The notes beneath the pieces were generated by a model, which was given only the letters and a program-made list of their open reading frames with translations, did no database searches and had not been told where the DNA came from. Source: Sporocytophaga sp. (lineage in GTDB: Bacteria; Bacteroidota; Bacteroidia; Cytophagales; Cytophagaceae). From it: a DNA stretch of 64,000 nt. Both the position numbers and the translations under genes were made by a program. The DNA is taken from contig JANQAB010000003.1 in NCBI GenBank assembly GCA_024707265.1, positions 496,001 to 560,000 on the forward strand. Reading direction: 5' to 3'. Positions 28,073 through 37,274 of this stretch are shown here, piece by piece; positions within the stretch are counted from its first letter, which is position 1, and every line of letters begins with the position of its first letter.

Positions 28073-29102
28073 ATGTTAAATTTAAATTTCAATAAAGAAA
28101 AAAGTTTCGCCATTGATCTTGGCAATAATAATACTCTTCTGACTGACAGGAATAATGTCTTATTATCAGAACCTTCCTACATAGTTTTGAACAGATACAA
28201 CAATTCTTTAAAAGCAGTTGGTGGCGAAGCGTACGATATGTTTGAAAAAACGCATGAAAATCTCAAAGCTATAAAACCGATGAAAGGGGGCGTTATCGCA
28301 GACTTTCATTCTGCAGAAAAAAATGCTCGGAGGACTTGTTGATAAAATCTTTCCCAGCAAACTGCCTTTCAGAGGGTTTGATCATATTATATCAGGGATC
28401 CCTTATTATGCTACAGAAGTAGAAAGGAGAGCTTTACGCGATGCCCTCGAACAATTTAATTCAAGAAAAAAATATCTGATTTTTGAACCCCTGGCAGCAG
28501 CAATGGGCATGGGACTGAATATTGAAGAACCAGACGGAAAATTCATTGTTGATATAGGCGGTGGTATCACTGAAATTGTAGTTATTTCCCTATCCGGGAT
28601 CGTATCCTTTAATTCAATCAGAACAGCCGGGGATACTTTTGACGAAGAAATTCAGGATCATTTCAGAAGGAATTATAACCTTGCAGTGGGCTTAAAAACC
28701 GCAGAGCAGATAAAAATCCGAATCGGGGCAGTTCGTGAAGATATTGAAAACCCTCCTGCTCCACTCACTATAAAAGGAAAAGATCTTGTTACAGGAATTC
28801 CTGTAACAAAGAAAATCGATCACAAAGAAATTTTTTGTGTGATTGATAAATCAGTTACAAGAATCGAGAACACCATTGTGCAAACCCTCGAAACATGTCC
28901 TCCCGAACTTGCATCAGATATCTATTACAATGGAATTCATGTAACCGGTGGAAATGCTTTGTTAAGGGGCTTGAAGGAAAGATTCGAAGCCCGTATTCAA
29001 GTACCGGTACACATAGACTACAATGCTTTTTTCTCAGTTAGCAAAGGGATTGCCCGAATACTTCAAAAGCCGGAAAATTATAATCACGTGCTAATGGCCT
29101 AA
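28073..29102 (+). CDS. MreB-like bacterial actin (one frame break)
   Basis: Two overlapping frames (28073-28342 and 28323-29102) join into about 342 residues if one A is dropped from the A7 run at 28317-28323, restoring ADFHSAEKMLGGLVDKIF. Actin-fold motifs are present: FAIDLGNNNTL (phosphate 1), IFEPLAAAMGMGL, FIVDIGGGITEIVVI (phosphate 2) and HVTGGNALLRGL (adenosine). MreB polymers guide cell-wall synthesis in rods. The usual mreC-mreD partners do not follow; a bactofilin-like gene does. FAIDLGNNN deviates from the usual DLGTAN, so this may be a divergent paralogue. Confidence 0.82.
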
Positions 29103-29154
29103 GCCATGTGAACAATGCATTCTAAGCGTAGTTTTTATCTAAACTTTTATAAAG

Positions 29155-30370
29155 ATGAAACTACGCTCCAAAATCTTCCCGATTTCCAGCTTCATTACCT
29201 TATTTACCAGCTTAATAATTCCTTACTACAATCCTGTCCTTGCCGGAGATTACAAAACTGGCAATATTGTAATTATTGACACCTCTGCAAACAGAGATCA
29301 GTATGTTTCCTCCAAAAAACTCATATCTAAGGCCTTAATAAAAGGTGACCTTTACGCGGCAGCGCAAAACATTTCAATTGAAGATACCATTAACGGAGAT
29401 CTGGTAACAGCTTCTGAGACAATTGATGTAAAAGCTGTTTTAAATGATGATTTCAGAGCAGCGGCAAGAAGTGTCAACATCAACAGTATTATTAAAGGAG
29501 ACGTAATCCTATTTGCGAACGAAGTATACATTAGTAAAGAAAGTACAATATATGGAGACCTGACAGTATATGCAGGAACTATATTTTGCGAGGGAACCAT
29601 TAAGGGTAATCTTATCATTAAGGGAGGAACCATATCCTTAGGCGGAAGGATTGATGGGAATGCAAAAATAGAAGGAGGAAAACTAACAACCAGCGGAGAA
29701 TTAAATGGAAGAGCTGAAATAGCAGTCCAAAACTTTACAGTAAGTTCCAGTGCTATATTTAATGGCAATGTGAGGTATTGGAAGGAAGGAGGACCATTAA
29801 AAGTTTCTCCAAAAGTTCATTCCGGTAGATTTGATTTTGATAGTTCCCTTGCTCCACATAAGGACCAAACACAGTCTTCATTTAGATCGCGGTCCATTTT
29901 TCTAATCTGGCATATTCTATTTGCGGTGTTAATGTTTATCCTGCTTACCTACATCTGGCCGATATCATTTCAAAGTACTGGTGTATACCTTGCCAATACT
30001 CCATTAAAAAGTCTTGGATATGGACTTATATATTTCATCGTATTTCCATTTGCAATTTTACTCTTATTTATCAGTATAATCGGTATACCAATCGCTGTAC
30101 TTTTATTTTTTTCTTTACCTCTTTAGCATTTCCTGCGGACTAGTCATTACGTCCCTTGCCTTGGCAAATTTTGCTAATTACAAACTACAAAAACACTGGA
30201 GTAAATGGATGCTTTTGTTAATAGCCATTGTCATCCTGATATTACTGCATCTGATCTTGCTGATTCCATTTATAGGATTTTTAATCATTGCACTCCTTAC
30301 CTGTGCTTCTTATGGAGGATTGATTTTAAAATTTATCGACAAGAGAAATCAAACAAAATTAAGTTTTTAA
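29155..30370 (+). CDS. Bactofilin-like exported membrane protein (one frame break)
   Basis: Frames 29155-30126 and 30161-30370 join into about 404 residues when one T is removed from the T7 run at 30106-30112 (AVLLFFLYLFSISCGL restored). A signal peptide is followed by a bactofilin-like (polymer-forming cytoskeletal) right-handed beta-helix at about 55-210, with short glycine turns every few strands (INGDLVTASETID, IKGDVILFANEVY, IKGNLIIKGGTISLGG). The C-terminal half has four or five membrane helices. Bactofilins polymerise without nucleotide; an exported version with a membrane anchor is of the kind often annotated in Bacteroidota. It lies 52 bp downstream of the MreB-like gene. Confidence 0.72.
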
Positions 30371-30390
30371 TAAATCTAAAAAATCATTCA

Positions 30391-30420
30391 AAAAAGGAGC
30401 TTTTAAAGCTCCTTTTAAAT
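30391..30420. terminator. Bidirectional hairpin after the bactofilin-like gene
   Basis: AAAAGGAGCT pairs with AGCTCCTTTT across a short AT loop (30392-30416). It lies 21 bp after the restored stop at 30370 and before the convergent HdeD gene's end. Confidence 0.65.
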
Positions 30421-30469
30421 TTAAATAATTTTAGTCTTTATCATTATTAATCTATAATGAAAGCCTGAT

Positions 30470-31015
30470 CTAAAATGCGATTCTCTTATGAGTAATAGCA
30501 TTGATAATATAATACAATCCGAACACCATAGCAAATATTCCAATAACGTAGGTAAGTGCCAGCGCTGAAGATACAGGTGTATACAAGATCCAGAATGCAA
30601 ACATAATAGCCACTATTCCAAACACCAGCCCCAACCACCAGCTCTTCACTTCAGACCTGTAGGCAATGGAAGTAGATATCTGCAAAACTCCTCCGAAGAA
30701 TATCCAGAAACCCACCATTATCGGAAATATTATTGCTGTCATAAATGGATACGACAATAATACTATTCCGAAAATGATATCCAAAATACCTTCGGCAAGA
30801 GCCCATCCCCAGCCATTAACTCTATGATTCACTATAGCAGCAATGGTTGTAATAACGCCTGTGATTAAGGTAGTAATACCAACATAAATTGCGAAAGTAA
30901 GTATTGTAGCAATAGGATAAAACAATGCTACAATACCCAATAGAATAAGAACGAGTCCTTTTAAGGCAGCCATCCAACGTGCCCTTCTCTCATATCTCGA
31001 TATAGAAGTCTCCAT
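30470..31015 (-). CDS. HdeD-family (DUF308) membrane protein
   Basis: 181 residues with six membrane helices arranged as repeated DUF308 pairs (LKGLVLILLGIVALFYP, EGILDIIFGIVLLSYP, LGLVFGIVAIMFAFWILY). HdeD of E. coli protects against acid at high cell density; the Bacteroidota members are uncharacterised. Single gene. The 265 bp upstream contain no other gene. Confidence 0.85.
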   Translation of the reverse strand: METSISRYERRARWMAALKGLVLILLGIVALFYPIATILTFAIYVGITTLITGVITTIAAIVNHRVNGWGWALAEGILDIIFGIVLLSYPFMTAIIFPIMVGFWIFFGGVLQISTSIAYRSEVKSWWLGLVFGIVAIMFAFWILYTPVSSALALTYVIGIFAMVFGLYYIINAITHKRIAF

Positions 31016-31280
31016 AATATCAGTTCTTAGTAGACAATAATTTTTTCACTTAGTTATACTATATTATTATTAAAAATAAGAACTTCAATTAAGTTCAAAA
31101 ACATAGTATAACCTTCTGTTTATAACCTTTCAGAAGCATTCTTATAAAAAAACACCAAATAAAAATGAGAAGAAATTAGTTCATAAAATCATCCATAATT
31201 ATCCCTTTGAGAAGTTCAGGAACAGAATAAAAAGCCATTAATGTTAAGCAAGTGTAAGTTTAAATTAAAACAAAACGACA

Positions 31281-32165
31281 ATGCGATATATAATGGTTAT
31301 TTTGCTGGCTGCAGGGATATGGAACGTTTCAGTAGCGCAGGAATATGTTTGTACAGAAAAAGAGTCTGGCAAATCCAGAATGTCCGATGACAAATCTAGA
31401 CCAGATGAACTACAGTACGACGAATACGACTATAATATAAATGATGACCAGCTCGATGCGCAGGACAGACAATATGATTATAGCAGCACGGGGGAAGACT
31501 ATAACGATGCTTATCAGTTTGAATCATCCGAAAGTGAAGACGTGGACATGGATGACGAAATGCTTGAAGACACTTCTGCATCATGCCCAAGCGGTTCGTC
31601 TATGCTCAATGACACCTCATCTTTTGAAGAATCAGCGAGTACTGCAGGAGGTGACACTTCGCTCTTTATGGAAGAAGATTTGGCAGATAATAGCGATCAG
31701 ATTATAACAAGTGAAGAAGAGCTAGTAACTACAAGCGATCAAATGACTGAAGCTACAGAAACCGTAACCTATAAAAAGAAAGAGAAAAAGCATCAGTCTA
31801 AATTCAGAAATATTGTAGAAGCTCCATTTAAAGTGGCTACCACAATAGTCAGTGAAACAGGCGAAGGTATAGCACGTATTGCTTACTCTCCTGTAAAAGG
31901 TATAACCAAGCTATTTAGAGGTGAGCCTAAGGATCAGTACAACAAAAAATATAGAGAAAGTGTCGTTGAAAATCCATCACAACCTGTTGAGAAAACAGAA
32001 TATTATTACGAAGAAGCAAGAACACCTATGGATGAAGGATATGATGCTTCCAGCGAATATAATTTCGACAGCAGTGATAATGTTGAAATTGAGAGAGACG
32101 GAGATGTTGAGATAAACTCTGAGTCACCTTATCAGGAAACTGATGTTGAGATTGAGCGTTATTAA
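31281..32165 (+). CDS. Exported acidic low-complexity protein
   Basis: 294 residues with a signal peptide ending near SVAQE. Residues 30-145 are dominated by Asp, Glu, Ser and Tyr. A basic amphipathic stretch follows at about 165-215 (KFRNIVEAPFKVATTIVSE, GIARIAYSPVKGITKLFRG), then another acidic tail. I know no family for it. The charge pattern suggests a disordered periplasmic or surface protein with one helical membrane- or protein-binding segment. A second ATG four codons in is also possible. Ends just before a perfect-palindrome terminator. Confidence 0.6.
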   Translation: MRYIMVILLAAGIWNVSVAQEYVCTEKESGKSRMSDDKSRPDELQYDEYDYNINDDQLDAQDRQYDYSSTGEDYNDAYQFESSESEDVDMDDEMLEDTSASCPSGSSMLNDTSSFEESASTAGGDTSLFMEEDLADNSDQIITSEEELVTTSDQMTEATETVTYKKKEKKHQSKFRNIVEAPFKVATTIVSETGEGIARIAYSPVKGITKLFRGEPKDQYNKKYRESVVENPSQPVEKTEYYYEEARTPMDEGYDASSEYNFDSSDNVEIERDGDVEINSESPYQETDVEIERY

Positions 32166-32179
32166 CAGCAAAAGTTTCT

Positions 32180-32223
32180 AACAAACAAAAAGTCCCGAAA
32201 ATTTTCGGGACTTTTTGTTTGTT
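32180..32223. terminator. Perfect 44-nt palindromic bidirectional terminator
   Basis: The two 22-base arms (32180-32201 and 32202-32223) are exact reverse complements, with GTCCCGAAAA next to the centre and A/T runs outside. It lies between the convergent acidic-protein and msrB genes and ends both transcripts. Confidence 0.85.
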
Positions 32224-32235
32224 GTATCTTAATTA

Positions 32236-32736
32236 TTACTTCTCTTTAAAAGGTACAAACTCCATAGAAACAGAATTAACACAATGCCTTATGTTCTTTG
32301 CAGTAAAACCCTCTCCCTCAAAAACATGCCCCAGATGTGCTTTACAATTAGCACAGATAATCTCAATTCTCATTCCGTCCGGATCAGGAATTCTTTCTAC
32401 AGCACCAGGAATTTCATCATCAAAACTTGGCCATCCGCAAAAGGAGTCAAACTTATCTTTAGATTTGTACAAAGGCGCATTACATCTTCTACAGATATAA
32501 GTTCCCTCTTCTTTGTTTTTGTAGTATTTTCCTGTAAAAGGTCTTTCTGTACCCTTATGGACTATAACCCTTTCTTCTTCAGGAGTCAAAACATTAAAAT
32601 GGGTAGAATCTTTCGCCACATGAAACTTTTCTAACCCAACCGATTTTTCATTTGTATTCATAGATTTATTCTGAGAACAGGATGAAACATAAAACAACAA
32701 CATATTGCCAAGCAAAAGAAAAACACATTTCTTCAT
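32236..32736 (-). CDS. msrB: Peptide-methionine (R)-S-oxide reductase, lipoprotein form
   Basis: 166 residues. The N-terminal lipoprotein signal (LLFYVSSC, Cys near 20) places it outside the cytoplasm. The MsrB domain covers about 50-160: zinc ligands in CRRCNAP and CANCKAHLGH, substrate motif FCGWPSF, and the catalytic cysteine in IRHCVNSVSMEF. It reduces methionine-R-sulfoxide in proteins. The extracytoplasmic location implies repair of envelope proteins and needs a periplasmic electron donor, not seen nearby. Confidence 0.92.
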   Translation of the reverse strand: MKKCVFLLLGNMLLFYVSSCSQNKSMNTNEKSVGLEKFHVAKDSTHFNVLTPEEERVIVHKGTERPFTGKYYKNKEEGTYICRRCNAPLYKSKDKFDSFCGWPSFDDEIPGAVERIPDPDGMRIEIICANCKAHLGHVFEGEGFTAKNIRHCVNSVSMEFVPFKEK

Positions 32737-32873
32737 ATCAAAAAGATGTTAGTTACAATATAAAACTTTTTTGAGATAGCTTTTCTTATGTCGTCTTTCT
32801 AATTTTAAAACAAAATAGCACTTCTAAATATTGAATTGTTTATTGATTTTCATATTCATATAATAAAATTAAA

Positions 32874-35369
32874 GTGAGCTTAACTGATCTTCCGATTCAG
32901 GAAATTATTCCCGACATAAAAGATAAATTAAACCTGTTTCCAACCCTGATATTACAAGCTCCTCCAGGGGCAGGAAAGAGTACAGTACTTCCACTTGCTT
33001 TGTATAATGAACCATGGCTCAAAGGCAAAAAAATTCTTATGCTCGAGCCCAGAAAGCTGGCTGCCAGAGCTGTAGCATCAAGAATGGCTCAGCACCTGGA
33101 TGAGGAAGTCGGGAAAACCGTCGGATATCGGGTGCGGTTTGACAATAAAGTAAGTAAAGACACCAGAATAGAAGTACTTACCGAGGGCATATTAACCAGA
33201 ATGATTCAACAGGATAATGCTCTTGATAATGTTGGTCTTGTTATCTTCGACGAGTTCCACGAAAGAAGTCTTCACGCTGACCTTGCTCTTGCCCTCTGCA
33301 GAGAAGTGCAAACTGTCCTCAGAGAAGATTTACGTATTTTAATTATGTCTGCAACATTAAATAGCGATCAGCTATCTTCTTTGTTGGACAATGCTCCGAT
33401 ACTTTCAAGCAGTGGAAGACAACATCCTGTTACAGTTAATTATTTATCTCCGGATAATGATCTTTCTATTCCTCAGCAGATTGCAAAAGCTGTAAGAAAA
33501 GTTGTGTCAATGCATGATGATGGTGACATCCTTGTTTTCTTGCCAGGAACAGGAGAAATACTTAAAACTTTGGATTTACTTAGTGAAGATCAGAGAGGTA
33601 TAAGAATATTACCTTTGTACGGTGACCTTCCTCTTCAAAAGCAACAGGAGGCATTATCTCCTGATCCCAGTGGTTACAGAAAAATCATACTGGCTACCTC
33701 TATAGCAGAAACCAGCTTAACAATAGAAGGCATTAAGATTGTTGTGGATAGCGGTTTCTCAAGAGCCCCTAAGTTTGATCCTAAAACCGGATTAACAAAA
33801 CTTGAAACAATACCTGTCACTAAAGATGCTGCGGACCAAAGAGCGGGAAGAGCCGGAAGACTTGGCCCCGGGATATGTTACAGATTGTGGGCACAACCAT
33901 CGCATCAATATCTTCAGGATCAGAGAACTCCTGAAATCCTTGAAGCAGACTTAAGCCCTACGATGCTGGAGTTAATAAACTGGGGGGCCAGAGACATCAA
34001 CAGTCTTTCCTTTCTTACCCCACCTCCACAGGGTGCTGTAAAACAAGCAAAGGAACTTCTAAAAAACATTGATGCCATTGATGAGCAGGAAAAAATTACT
34101 GAAAGGGGAAAAGAAATCATCAAATTACCTACTCATCCGAGAATTGCGCACCTTTTGATTGAGGGCAAACACAAAGGTATGCTTTCACTTGCTACAGACC
34201 TTGCGGCAATCCTTGAAGAAAGAGATCCATTGCGCAAAGAAGCCGGAAGCAATATGGTAATCAGAATAGAAGCATTAAGAAGATGGAGGAATAAGGCATA
34301 TACAGATGCTGAAAAAAATGTCCTTGAAAGAATTGAACGTATAGCTTCTTCCTGGAGAAAAACATTTAATATAAACATTGACAACTCTGCCGTAGAAGCT
34401 GTTTCTGTTGGGGAACTGATTGCAGATGCATATCCTGAAAGAATTGCTATCAAAAAAGATGCAGCCAATAACTCATACAGGCTGGCCAACGGAAGATCTG
34501 CAAGGCTTGGAGAGTTTGATCCTTTGAATGTTGAAAACTGGCTTGCCATTGCTCATCTTGATGCAGGTATAGGTGAAGGAAAAATTTTTCTTGCAGCACC
34601 CGTTAATCCTGACAATCTGGACCACCTTAAGAAAAGTAAAAGAGCATTAGGCTGGGACAAAAACAAAGGGATCCTGATTGCCAGAAATGAAATAAAAATC
34701 GGTGAAATTATAGTCAGTTCGAGTCCTCTTAAAAACATCCCTGAGGATGAATTATCCCAAATGCTAAGTTCGGTTATAAAATCAGAAGGCAAAGATTTGC
34801 TCCTCTGGTCTGAAGAAACGGATGAGCTGACGGCACGTTTAATGAGCCTTCATCTTTGGAGGACCACAGAGCCCTGGCCTGAAATGAACCGAAGGTACAT
34901 TACAGATAATGCTGAAGAATGGGTTGCTCCTTATCTTCAGAACCTCAGAAAGAAAGAAGATTTTAAAAAGCTGGATATTAAAGGAATCATTTCAGGGATC
35001 GTCCCCTGGGATCTTTTTCAAAGACTGGACCATCTCGCTCCCACACATATCAAGGTTCCAAGCGGATCGCTAATCAAACTACAATATAAAGAAGATGGAG
35101 CTCCTCCTATTCTGGCAGTGAGACTTCAGGAAGTTTTCGGTTTACTTGACTCACCTGCCGTAAACGAAGGAAGAAATAAAGTCATCCTTCATTTGTTATC
35201 TCCCGGATACAAGCCTGTACAGATCACTCAGGACTTGAAAAGTTTCTGGCAGAACACTTATCAGGAAGTGAGGAAAGAACTCAGGATGAGATATCCAAAA
35301 CACCACTGGCCTGAAGATCCCTGGACTGCAGAGGCTGTAAGGGGAGTTAAGAAAAGAGAACAAAAATAA
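32874..35369 (+). CDS. hrpB: ATP-dependent helicase HrpB
   Basis: 831 residues, full family length, from a GTG start at 32874. DEAH-box motifs run in order: GAGKSTVLPLAL (Walker A, about 35), EPRKLAARAVA (Ia), FDEFHERSLHADLAL (motif II), MSATLN (III), ATSIAETSLTIEG (V) and DQRAGRAGRLGPG (VI). The C-terminal HrpB-specific domain ends with RMRYPKHHWPEDPW, as usual. HrpB is a putative RNA helicase of unclear substrate. Monocistronic or leading the small zinc-finger gene 22 bp downstream. Confidence 0.93.
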   Translation: MSLTDLPIQEIIPDIKDKLNLFPTLILQAPPGAGKSTVLPLALYNEPWLKGKKILMLEPRKLAARAVASRMAQHLDEEVGKTVGYRVRFDNKVSKDTRIEVLTEGILTRMIQQDNALDNVGLVIFDEFHERSLHADLALALCREVQTVLREDLRILIMSATLNSDQLSSLLDNAPILSSSGRQHPVTVNYLSPDNDLSIPQQIAKAVRKVVSMHDDGDILVFLPGTGEILKTLDLLSEDQRGIRILPLYGDLPLQKQQEALSPDPSGYRKIILATSIAETSLTIEGIKIVVDSGFSRAPKFDPKTGLTKLETIPVTKDAADQRAGRAGRLGPGICYRLWAQPSHQYLQDQRTPEILEADLSPTMLELINWGARDINSLSFLTPPPQGAVKQAKELLKNIDAIDEQEKITERGKEIIKLPTHPRIAHLLIEGKHKGMLSLATDLAAILEERDPLRKEAGSNMVIRIEALRRWRNKAYTDAEKNVLERIERIASSWRKTFNINIDNSAVEAVSVGELIADAYPERIAIKKDAANNSYRLANGRSARLGEFDPLNVENWLAIAHLDAGIGEGKIFLAAPVNPDNLDHLKKSKRALGWDKNKGILIARNEIKIGEIIVSSSPLKNIPEDELSQMLSSVIKSEGKDLLLWSEETDELTARLMSLHLWRTTEPWPEMNRRYITDNAEEWVAPYLQNLRKKEDFKKLDIKGIISGIVPWDLFQRLDHLAPTHIKVPSGSLIKLQYKEDGAPPILAVRLQEVFGLLDSPAVNEGRNKVILHLLSPGYKPVQITQDLKSFWQNTYQEVRKELRMRYPKHHWPEDPWTAEAVRGVKKREQK

Positions 35370-35391
35370 AATACTTGATAAGATTTAAACC

Positions 35392-35655
35392 ATGCAATGT
35401 ATCAGATGTCAGAAATTGATTCCCGAGCTACGACTTAAGGCATTACCAAACACCAAAACCTGTCTCGAATGTTCGGAAACAGCAAGAGTTGCAGGGTTTT
35501 CGATTATTTCCGGGAAAACGACTTATTCTGAATTACAAATTGTTTCTTCAGAAAAAGCTGAAGAATTGTATCATAAACAGAATCGAACTGGAGGAATTTC
35601 TGAAGGTGTTAAATTCAAGGACAACTCTACTCCCAGACTCAGCAAACTGGAGTAA
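35392..35655 (+). CDS. DksA/TraR-like small zinc-finger protein
   Basis: 87 residues. Four cysteines form a C4 zinc finger of the DksA/TraR type (MQCIRCQKLIPELRLKALP, then TKTCLECSE, residues 3, 6, 24, 27), at the N-terminus and without the usual long coiled coil. The remaining 55 residues are mixed. It starts 22 bp after hrpB and is likely cotranscribed. A function in transcription is possible but cannot be shown. Confidence 0.65.
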   Translation: MQCIRCQKLIPELRLKALPNTKTCLECSETARVAGFSIISGKTTYSELQIVSSEKAEELYHKQNRTGGISEGVKFKDNSTPRLSKLE

Positions 35656-35797
35656 ATTTATTATGTGTATAGCACAATAAATGTTCGCAACGAAAAATAA
35701 AATCCCAAATTTCTTATATAAAGAAAAATAAATTTTTACAAATCCTTGTATAGGGGTAATTACCGAATACGTTGTCATAGCTATAAATACATTTGCT

Positions 35798-36046
35798 ATG
35801 AGAAATATTAAAAAAACTGTTTATGGAATTCTGGATAAAGAAATCCTGATCCATTCAAAAAAAATTGACAGTACTTCATCTTTTACAAAAGATCTGAAAC
35901 TAACTATTTTAGATTTTAATCTTTTGTTATTTAACGTAGAAAACATTTTTAAAATAGATATAGGGAATAATGAAATAACTCCGGAATCTACCATAGAAGA
36001 TCTGATTTATTGCATTAATACAAAGGTAAATAACAATCAGGCATAG
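35798..36046 (+). CDS. Acyl-carrier-protein-like protein lacking the carrier serine
   Basis: 82 residues that align over the whole length with acyl carrier proteins: helix 1 (VYGILDKEILI), the DL before the attachment site, helix 2 with LLLFNVENIFKIDI and helix 4 (STIEDLIYCI). At the place of the invariant DSL the sequence reads TIL (DLKLTILDFNLLL), so the serine that takes phosphopantetheine is isoleucine and the protein cannot carry an acyl chain in the usual way. No synthase or transferase adjoins it. It has its own terminator. Possibly a structural or regulatory ACP fold. Confidence 0.6.
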   Translation: MRNIKKTVYGILDKEILIHSKKIDSTSSFTKDLKLTILDFNLLLFNVENIFKIDIGNNEITPESTIEDLIYCINTKVNNNQA

Positions 36047-36049
36047 TGT

Positions 36050-36091
36050 AAAAAGTCCTGTCTGGAAAGAAGAACAGACAGGACTTTTTTT
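36050..36091 (+). terminator. Terminator after the ACP-like gene
   Basis: AAAAAGTCCTGTCT (36050-36063) pairs with AGACAGGACTTTTT (36076-36089) around a 12-base loop, starting four bases after the stop codon. Confidence 0.85.
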
Positions 36092-36241
36092 ATTAAACTC
36101 TGACAACCCAATTCCCAATTATATTCATTAACCGGGGATAAATTTCAAGAAAGATTTTCATTATTTTTTGTAATTCAACAACTATTGGCTTTTTATATCG
36201 ATATAGGAATTATATAACCATATATTTTCTTTATTACTATC

Positions 36242-37186
36242 ATGACCTACGTTTTTCTTATTTTCGCCATCCTGGCCCTCATTATTTTGATTAGTTCTTT
36301 TGTTACTATAAAACAGGGAACTGTTGGTGTAATCACTGTTTTCGGAAAATATCGGCGAATTATGTCTCCCGGGTTAAATCTGAAAATCCCTTTGATTGAA
36401 ACCATTTACACCAGGGTATCTGTCCAGAACCATTCTGCAGAGCTTGAGTTCCAAGCCACTACCATTGACCAGGCCAATGTAAATTTTACTGCCATGTTAC
36501 TATACTCGGTTTTGGACCAGAAAGAAGAAACCATAAAAAATGTTGCTTTTAAATTCGTAGATCATTCCAATTTCATGCAGGCGCTGATACGCACAGTAGA
36601 AGGGTCAATCAGAGGATTTGTAGCAACCAAAAAACAATCTGAAGTACTTTCTTTGAGAAGAGAAATTGTAGAAGATGTAAAAGAACAGCTTGATTTAACC
36701 CTAGAAAGCTGGGGTTATCACCTATTGGACCTTCAGATGAATGATATCACTTTTGATGACCAGATTATGAAATCCATGGCCCAGGTAGTTGCGTCCAACA
36801 ATCTTAAAGCAGCTGCCGAAAACGAAGGTCAGGCTTTGCTTATCACCAAGACCAAAGCTGCCGAGGCAGAAGGTAATGCTATAAAAATTGCAGCAGAGGC
36901 TGAAAAAGAAGCTGCAATGCTTCGCGGACAAGGAGTAGCTTTATTCAGGCAAGAAGTAGCAAGAGGTATGACCCAAGCTGCCAAAGAAATGCAGGAAGCC
37001 AATCTCAACTCATCCCTTATTTTGTTCTCGATGTGGACAGAAGCCGTAAAGAATTTTGCCGAACATGGTAAAGGTAATACAATATTCCTTGACGGATCTA
37101 CAGACAGCATGCAGAGAACTATGAAAGAACTGATGGCAATTTCCATGGGTGATTTTAAAAATGCTTCAGAAAAAAACAATAACTAA
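36242..37186 (+). CDS. SPFH/Band 7 (stomatin-like) membrane protein
   Basis: 314 residues: one N-terminal membrane helix (YVFLIFAILALIILISSF) followed by the SPFH domain (GTVGVITVFGKYRRIMSPG, about 25-200) and an Ala/Glu-rich coiled coil (KAAEAEGNAIKIAAEAEKEA, about 200-245). Such proteins form large ring or cage assemblies on membranes and affect proteases and membrane organisation. There is no NfeD partner gene nearby. Flanked by terminators on both sides, so it is a single-gene unit. Confidence 0.88.
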   Translation: MTYVFLIFAILALIILISSFVTIKQGTVGVITVFGKYRRIMSPGLNLKIPLIETIYTRVSVQNHSAELEFQATTIDQANVNFTAMLLYSVLDQKEETIKNVAFKFVDHSNFMQALIRTVEGSIRGFVATKKQSEVLSLRREIVEDVKEQLDLTLESWGYHLLDLQMNDITFDDQIMKSMAQVVASNNLKAAAENEGQALLITKTKAAEAEGNAIKIAAEAEKEAAMLRGQGVALFRQEVARGMTQAAKEMQEANLNSSLILFSMWTEAVKNFAEHGKGNTIFLDGSTDSMQRTMKELMAISMGDFKNASEKNNN

Positions 37187-37203
37187 TAAAAAATAAAATC
37201 AAT

Positions 37204-37236
37204 AAAAAAGCATAGGTTAGTCCCTATGCTTTTTTT
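37204..37236. terminator. Terminator between the SPFH gene and the hydroxylase gene
   Basis: AAAAAAGCATAGG (37204-37216) pairs with CCTATGCTTTTTT (37223-37235). With A and T runs on both sides it can serve both convergent genes. Confidence 0.8.
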
Positions 37237-37274
37237 GTTAAAGTCCTTTTTAAAATTTTCCGCCATAGAATTCT

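Noticed and set aside
28073-28342. Programmed frameshift in the MreB-like gene
   Set aside because: The A7 run could slip, but there is no stimulatory hairpin or internal Shine-Dalgarno sequence evident, and the same defect recurs in functionally unrelated genes, which points to a general cause.
35798-36046. Normal acyl carrier protein
   Set aside because: The DSL attachment motif is replaced by TIL, so standard carrier function is not possible.
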